DNA of 49,006 nt. It comes from an uncultured Pseudomonadota bacterium (GTDB lineage Bacteria > Pseudomonadota > Gammaproteobacteria > Burkholderiales > SG8-39). The translations under genes were made by a program, and so were the position numbers. The stretch lies in contig CAIVVS010000258.1 of assembly GCA_903909415.1 (NCBI GenBank), forward strand, positions 1 to 49,006, read 5' to 3'. This document shows positions 44,220 through 49,006 of this stretch, one piece after another; within the stretch, counting starts at the first letter, position 1; each line of letters starts with the position of its first letter. The notes under the pieces were generated by a model. It saw only the letters and a list, made by a program, of their open reading frames with translations, made no database searches and was not told the origin of the DNA.

Positions 44220-46676
44220 ATGCCGCGCTCCATGAACTCCAAGCTGCTGCAACGCCAGTTGAAGCGCGCGCTGGGCGTCAGCGGCGAGGGCGCGCTCGAG
44301 GCGCTGCTGTCGGCGCTGGACCGGGCGCTGCAGGAAACCGCAGAGCCGGCGCTGGCCGGCTTGCCCGGGCGCCTGCGGGCGCTGCTGGCGACCGTGGATG
44401 AAGCCTACCTGCAGGCCGACCGGGACCTGGACCTGCGCTCGCGCAGCCTGGAGTTGTCCTCGCTCGAGCTGCTGGAAGCCAATGAGCGCCTGCGCGGCGA
44501 GGCCGAGGTGCAGGCGCGCGCGCTGCGCGCGCTTCGCCAGGCCGCCGAGCAGTTGCTGGACACCCGCGGCACGGAAGGCGCGGCCGTGCCGCAGGCGGAC
44601 GCCCGCGATGCGATCAACACCACGCAGGGAGCGGGCATCGAGGACCTGTCCGGGCTGATGTCGCGGCTGGTGCGCGAGCGGGCCGAGGCGGCCGAGCGCG
44701 TGCGCGTCTCCGAACAGCGGCTGCTGCTGGCGCTGCGCAGCGCGAGTTCCGCGCTGTGGGACTGGGACCTCGAGCGGGACCAGGTCATGGTGGACGACGG
44801 CTGGCACGCGATCTTGGGCTTTCCCGCGGACAGCGCGCCGACCAACCGCGTGCAGTGGGAGGCGATGATCCATCCGGACGACCGCGCGCGCGCGCGCGCC
44901 GCGCTGCGCGAGCACCTGCCACCCGGCACGCCAGACCTCGCCACCGAGTACCGCATGCGCGCCGCCGGCGGGCAGTGGCGCTGGCTCGCCGCGAGCGGAC
45001 GCGTGGTGTCGCGCGGCGCGAACGGCCATGCCCTCCGCATGGTCGGCACGCTGCGCGACATCACGGGCCAGAAGGCGGCCGAAGTGGAACTGCTGCGCGC
45101 CAAGGACGCCGCCGAGGCCGCCAGCCGCAGCAAGGGCGACTTCCTCGCCAGCGTCAGCCACGAGATCCGCACGCCGATGAACGGCATCATCGGCGTCACC
45201 GCCCTGCTGCTGGAGACCGAGCTGCGCCCGGAACAGTCGCAGTATGTGGACATCATCCGCAGCTCGGCCGATTCGCTGCTCGCCATCCTGAACGACATCC
45301 TGGATTTCTCCAAGATCGAGGCCGGCAAGATGGCCTTCGAGAACATCGACTTCCCGCTGCGCGACCTGCTGGCCGACACGCTGCGCGCGCTCGCGCTGCG
45401 TGCCCACCAGAAGGGGCTGGAGCTGGCCTACAGCGTGCCCGAGGACCTGCCCGACGTGTGGCACGGCGACCCGAGCCGGCTGCGCCAGGTGCTGGTGAAC
45501 CTCGTGGGCAACGCGGTGAAGTTCACCGACACGGGCGACATCGAGGTCACGGTCGCCCGCGCATCCGAGCCCTCCGACCACGGCCTGCTGCGCTTCACCG
45601 TGCGCGACACCGGGCCGGGCCTGACCGACGCGCAGCGCGAGCACCTGTTCGAGGCCTTCGCGCAGGCCGACCAGACCATCGCGCGGCGCTTCGGCGGCAC
45701 CGGCCTCGGACTGGCGATATCGCGCCGGCTGGTGGAACTCATGGGCGGGCGCATCGACGTCGACAGCACGCCGGACGTCGGCTCCAGCTTCAGTTTCACC
45801 GCCGCGCTGCAGCCGGTGGGCCCGGGCGAGGCCGAGCCCGCCGCGCTCTACGGGATGCTGGACGGGATTTCCGTGGTCCTTGCCGACGACAACCCGATGT
45901 CACTGGGCCTGGCGACCGATGCGCTCGCGCACGCGGGCGTGGGGGTGCTGGCCGCCAGGGACCGCGCGCAGGTGCTGTCCCTGGCGCAGGCACGGCCCGC
46001 CGCCGCGGTGATCGACGTGCACTTCGGCGAGGAGGACGGCATCGCGCTCGCCGCGCTGCTGATGGAGCGCCATCCCGGCCTGCCGGTGATTGCGCTCACC
46101 AGCGCCGGCCAGCTGGCGCGCGACGTGCGCCGCGCGGACCGCGCTGGCTGCGCCGCCACCCTGGCCAAGCCGGTGTCGGCGCGAGACCTGCGCGCCGCGC
46201 TGGGCCAGGCGCTGTCCGGCACGGGCAAGCCGTCCGATCCGGGGCGTGCCTCCCAAGCGCGCGCCGCGGCGGCACGCGCCACAGACGGCCTGCGCGTGCT
46301 GCTGGCGGAGGACAACCCGGTCAACGTCCTGCTCGCGCGCAAGGTGCTGGTGAACAGCGGCCACAAGGTCATGGTCGCCGAGAACGGACGCGACGCGGTC
46401 GAGATGTGGGCCACCAACCCCGTCGACGTGATCCTGATGGACGTCCAGATGCCGGAGATGGACGGCCTGAGCGCGACCCGGGAGATCCGGTTGCGCGAAC
46501 GCGCGCTGGCCGACGCGCCGCACGTGCCCATCGTGGCCATCACCGCCAACGCGATGGAAGGCGACCGGGAGCGCTGCCTGGAGGCCGGCATGGACGACTA
46601 CTTGTCCAAGCCGTTCACGCCCACGGAACTGCGCGCGGTGCTCGAGCGCATCCGGCCTGCGGCGCACGGGACCTGA
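44220..46676 (+). CDS. Cytosolic hybrid histidine kinase (coiled coil, PAS, HisKA, HATPase, REC-REC)
   Basis: An 818-residue kinase without membrane segments. The N-terminal 165 residues are helical with coiled-coil character ([36 protein letters not shown]). A PAS domain spans about 166-285, HisKA has His314 in SVSHEIRTP, and the ATPase domain (405-530) has [14 protein letters not shown] and GGTGLGLAI. Two receivers follow: REC1 (550-665) with Asp599 in AAVIDVHFG and Lys650, and REC2 (690-812) with Asp741 in LMDVQMP and Lys797. No HPt is attached. It starts 31 bases after the FIST gene, so FIST is the probable input module. ATG 44220 is taken, but ATG 44232 is equally possible. Confidence 0.92.
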   Translation: MPRSMNSKLLQRQLKRALGVSGEGALEALLSALDRALQETAEPALAGLPGRLRALLATVDEAYLQADRDLDLRSRSLELSSLELLEANERLRGEAEVQARALRALRQAAEQLLDTRGTEGAAVPQADARDAINTTQGAGIEDLSGLMSRLVRERAEAAERVRVSEQRLLLALRSASSALWDWDLERDQVMVDDGWHAILGFPADSAPTNRVQWEAMIHPDDRARARAALREHLPPGTPDLATEYRMRAAGGQWRWLAASGRVVSRGANGHALRMVGTLRDITGQKAAEVELLRAKDAAEAASRSKGDFLASVSHEIRTPMNGIIGVTALLLETELRPEQSQYVDIIRSSADSLLAILNDILDFSKIEAGKMAFENIDFPLRDLLADTLRALALRAHQKGLELAYSVPEDLPDVWHGDPSRLRQVLVNLVGNAVKFTDTGDIEVTVARASEPSDHGLLRFTVRDTGPGLTDAQREHLFEAFAQADQTIARRFGGTGLGLAISRRLVELMGGRIDVDSTPDVGSSFSFTAALQPVGPGEAEPAALYGMLDGISVVLADDNPMSLGLATDALAHAGVGVLAARDRAQVLSLAQARPAAAVIDVHFGEEDGIALAALLMERHPGLPVIALTSAGQLARDVRRADRAGCAATLAKPVSARDLRAALGQALSGTGKPSDPGRASQARAAAARATDGLRVLLAEDNPVNVLLARKVLVNSGHKVMVAENGRDAVEMWATNPVDVILMDVQMPEMDGLSATREIRLRERALADAPHVPIVAITANAMEGDRERCLEAGMDDYLSKPFTPTELRAVLERIRPAAHGT

Positions 46677-46715
46677 CGCATCCGCACAGCGGCGCCGCGC
46701 CCGCGGCGTCCCGAC

Positions 46716-48410
46716 TCACGCCGCGCCGCGCATCCTGTCCACCAGCACCGCGGCATTCTCCGGCGGAGACATCCCGCGCCACGCGACATGCCCGTCGGGC
46801 CGGACCAGCGCGAAGCGTGCCTCGTACAGTTCGGCGATCTCCGGCTGGTCGATCCGCTCCACCGCCAGCGGCATGCCGCGTCGGCGGGCTGCCGCCACCA
46901 GTCCGCCCGCCTGCGCCGCCGCGTGCGCGCCGAAGCACAGCAGCGTGAAGCCGCGCCCGAACAGGTCCAGCGTGGAGCGCCCGTCGGCCAGCAGCGCGTG
47001 CGGCGCGCGCGATCCGGGCCGCGCGGTCTGGACGTAGGTGCTGACGCTGTCCTCGGGCGCGGGCGTGCCGTCGGGTGCGACCAGCGGCGAGGAATCGTAG
47101 CGGTAGCCGAGCGCGATGCCCTCGGACAGGAACTGCTTGCGGCGCGTGGCGAGGATTTCCTCGCCCAGCTTCGCGCGCAGTGCCGCACCCTCGTCGGTGT
47201 CATCGGCGATGCCCGCCAGCGCCTCCGGGTCGAAGGAGCGCGACATGTTGTCGGTCGCCTCGCCGACGTTGCGCACCGCCACCGGCCGGCGCTCGGTCGG
47301 GTAGTGCTCCAGCAGCCCCTGCCCGCCCCAGCCCTTGACGCGCGCGGCCAGCTTCCAGCCCAGGTCAACCGCGTCGCCCAGGCCGGTGTTCATGCCGAAG
47401 CCGCCCTGCGGGCCATGCTGGTGGACCGCGTCACCCGCCAGCCACACCCGGCCCTCGCCCCACTTGTCCGCCACCAGGCTGCGGCAGGTCCAGGGCAGCG
47501 CCGAGACGATTTCATAGGGAACGTCCGGACCGATGCACTCGCGCACCAGCGCGTCCACGTCCACGCTTTCCGCGTCGATGCGCTCCTGCCCGTTGTTGAT
47601 GCTCAGGCGCCAAAGGTCGTTGCCGTTCAGCTCGATCAGGTTGGTGCGCATGCCGGCCGGCGTGATGAAGTAGTAGAACGCCGCCTTGCCCTTGTCATGG
47701 TGCTCCCACAGTGCCGGGATGCGCAGGAACACGTTCAGGTGGCAGGACAGCACCTGCGTGCCCTCCATGCGCGAGCCCAGCAACGCGGGCACCGGGCCGT
47801 GTCCGCCGCAGCAGGACACCAGGTACTCGCATTCCACCTCGAAGGCGTCGCCGCTCTCCAGGTCGGTCAGGCGCGCGACCACGTGGTCCGCGTGCTGCTC
47901 GCAGCCGTCCAGCCGCGTCTGGTAGCTGAGGGACACCGACGAAAAACCCGCCGCGCGCTCGCGCAGGATGGGATCGAACCAGAGCTGGTTGCAGCGCTGG
48001 CTGCGCTCCGGCGTGGTGGGCAGCGGCTCGGTGCCGCCGTGCAGCGGACGGGTGATGCGCGCGATCTCGTGGCCGCGCAGCCCGGTGACATAGACGATGT
48101 CGGAGGGAAAATCCGCCGGCGCGCCCGATTCGCGCACCCGCCCGGCGATGCCCCAGCGGCGGCAGAACTCCATGCTGCGCGAGTTGACGGTGTTGGCACG
48201 CGGGTGCACCACCGTGCCGTCATGCTGCTCCACTACCATGCAGCGCACGCCGCGCCATCCCAGGTCGGTCGCCAGCGCAAGGCCCACCGGGCCGGCGCCG
48301 ATGATGAGCAGCGGCACCTTCTCGTTCCTGCGCGGTTCGCGTTTCGCCCCTGCCTTGCCACTACGCTTGCTCCCGCTACGCTTGCCTTCCTTCGCCACCA
48401 ACTCAACCAC
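46716..48410 (-). CDS. FAD-dependent phenolic hydroxylase (MhpA/PheA-like)
   Basis: A 564-residue class A flavoprotein monooxygenase of the phenol/3-(3-hydroxyphenyl)propionate hydroxylase group. The dinucleotide motif is LLIIGAGPVGLALATDL, and the GD motif is WLAGDAVHQHGPQGGFGMNTGLGDAVDL followed by GWKLA. The C-terminal region (about 450-560) is the thioredoxin-like domain of this class. The first 30 residues are lysine/arginine rich and contain a near-repeat KRSGS/KRSGK, encoded by two similar 15-bp units. The GTG at 48410 overlaps the stop of the upstream gentisate-dioxygenase-like gene by eight bases; GTG 48317 would give a start at the conserved core. It probably hydroxylates an aromatic acid or phenol to feed ring cleavage. 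Confidence 0.87.
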   Translation of the reverse strand: MVELVAKEGKRSGSKRSGKAGAKREPRRNEKVPLLIIGAGPVGLALATDLGWRGVRCMVVEQHDGTVVHPRANTVNSRSMEFCRRWGIAGRVRESGAPADFPSDIVYVTGLRGHEIARITRPLHGGTEPLPTTPERSQRCNQLWFDPILRERAAGFSSVSLSYQTRLDGCEQHADHVVARLTDLESGDAFEVECEYLVSCCGGHGPVPALLGSRMEGTQVLSCHLNVFLRIPALWEHHDKGKAAFYYFITPAGMRTNLIELNGNDLWRLSINNGQERIDAESVDVDALVRECIGPDVPYEIVSALPWTCRSLVADKWGEGRVWLAGDAVHQHGPQGGFGMNTGLGDAVDLGWKLAARVKGWGGQGLLEHYPTERRPVAVRNVGEATDNMSRSFDPEALAGIADDTDEGAALRAKLGEEILATRRKQFLSEGIALGYRYDSSPLVAPDGTPAPEDSVSTYVQTARPGSRAPHALLADGRSTLDLFGRGFTLLCFGAHAAAQAGGLVAAARRRGMPLAVERIDQPEIAELYEARFALVRPDGHVAWRGMSPPENAAVLVDRMRGAA

Positions 48411-49006
48411 GGACTTCCTCCCTCAGCATTTCCATGCGGCTGAACAACTCGCGGTCGCTGATCTGGAACAGGCAGGCCCCGCCCGCCGACGCGCGATGCC
48501 GCGACCAGGACCCGTTGGGCAGGGTGAATATGTCGTTCGGCCCCCATTCGACTTCCTGCTCGCCGATGCGCGAGCTGCCCGTGCCCTCCACCACCACGCA
48601 CACGGCATTGGAGTTGCTGCGCCGCTCGACGGTGTCCCGGCCGGCTTCCAGGGCCAGCAGGTAACAGTCCAGCGTCGGCATCACCGGGCCGCCGTTGAGC
48701 GGGTTGGTGTAGCGCAGCAGGCGCGAGCCGTCGGCGTCCGGGCGCAGCGCGTCCAGCGCGGCTCGCGCCGTCGCCCACGGATAGCGGAACATCGGCGAAT
48801 GCGCGCCGGCCCCGGCCAGCGAATGGTGCGCCGGCGCGAGCCCGGCCGCGGCGAACGCGGCGTCATCGGGCAGCGGGTTGATGTCGTGCGAGGGCCCCGG
48901 CTCGAACTGCGCGTCGCGCAGGTAGCGCACCAGCGGCACGTCCAGCGCATCCACCCAGACGGCACGCCCCTGGCCGGCATGCACGTGCTCGTGCCAGGTC
49001 CACGCC
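48403..49006 (-). CDS. Gentisate 1,2-dioxygenase-like cupin, 5' part outside window
   Basis: The last 200 residues or so of a cupin dioxygenase. The frame is open up to the window edge and reads TWHEHVHAGQGRAVWVDALD followed by VPLVRYLRD, a segment characteristic of gentisate and 1-hydroxy-2-naphthoate dioxygenases, with the TWHEHVH histidines fitting the iron site of the N-terminal cupin. The second cupin is visible (SNAVCVVVEGTGSSRIGEQE, GPNDIFTLPNGSW). Gentisate dioxygenases open the ring of gentisate using Fe(II) and oxygen. The stop overlaps the start of the flavoprotein hydroxylase by eight bases, so the two are cotranscribed. The exact substrate is not determinable from this fragment. 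Confidence 0.85.
   Translation of the reverse strand, partial: AWTWHEHVHAGQGRAVWVDALDVPLVRYLRDAQFEPGPSHDINPLPDDAAFAAAGLAPAHHSLAGAGAHSPMFRYPWATARAALDALRPDADGSRLLRYTNPLNGGPVMPTLDCYLLALEAGRDTVERRSNSNAVCVVVEGTGSSRIGEQEVEWGPNDIFTLPNGSWSRHRASAGGACLFQISDRELFSRMEMLREEVRG

Overview
The window is a GC-rich chromosomal segment, most likely from a betaproteobacterium of the Burkholderiales. Three tripartite-tricarboxylate (Bug/TctC) substrate-binding proteins point there, as do the ispF-ispD / mfd-serB block and the trmJ-cysE-iscR-iscSUA-hscBA-fdx-iscX block divergent from suhB. No rRNA, tRNA, CRISPR array, IS element or phage gene was recognised.

Layout. (1) 1-4.6 kb: aromatic-acid region with a truncated Bug protein, a UbiD-type prenyl-FMN decarboxylase, an unrecognised gene, a DUF3291 protein and a second Bug protein on the other strand. 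(2) 4.7-8.4 kb: small genes (DUF1801, a methyltransferase, a LysE-type exporter, ThpR), then ispF and ispD. (3) 8.4-12.6 kb: mfd and serB. (4) 12.6-20.2 kb, minus strand: the complete Isc iron-sulfur operon led by iscR, preceded by cysE and trmJ; suhB runs the other way. cysE and iscR carry related promoter modules, and a good intrinsic terminator lies between iscA and hscB. (5) 21-25 kb: two tandem TPR/GT41 (SPINDLY/OGT-like) glycosyltransferases. (6) 25-30.4 kb: a complete Dpp/Opp-type ABC importer operon. (7) 30.4-32.7 kb: a 3-hydroxybenzoate-6-hydroxylase-like flavoprotein with a third Bug protein. (8) 32.7-46.7 kb: a signalling region with three large hybrid histidine kinases, a REC-PAS-GGDEF-EAL protein and a FIST sensor protein. 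(9) 46.7-49.0 kb: a second flavoprotein hydroxylase and the end of a gentisate-1,2-dioxygenase-like cupin gene that runs off the window.

The most notable observation is at 41.94-42.88 kb. The 3' part of flgL (minus strand) and the 3' part of fliR (plus strand) abut head to head at their broken 5' ends, and each carries a further inactivating change (an in-frame TAG and a one-base frameshift). flgL and fliR are commonly the last genes of the flg and fli clusters, so this looks like the scar of a deletion that removed flagellar gene clusters. The signalling genes around the scar remain intact.

Working together: the Bug, UbiD, flavoprotein and gentisate genes suggest uptake and breakdown of aromatic acids. 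CysE supplies O-acetylserine for cysteine, IscS takes sulfur from cysteine, and the rest of the isc operon builds and delivers clusters under IscR feedback. Short in-frame or intergenic tandem repeats of 9, 12 and 21 bp recur through the window.
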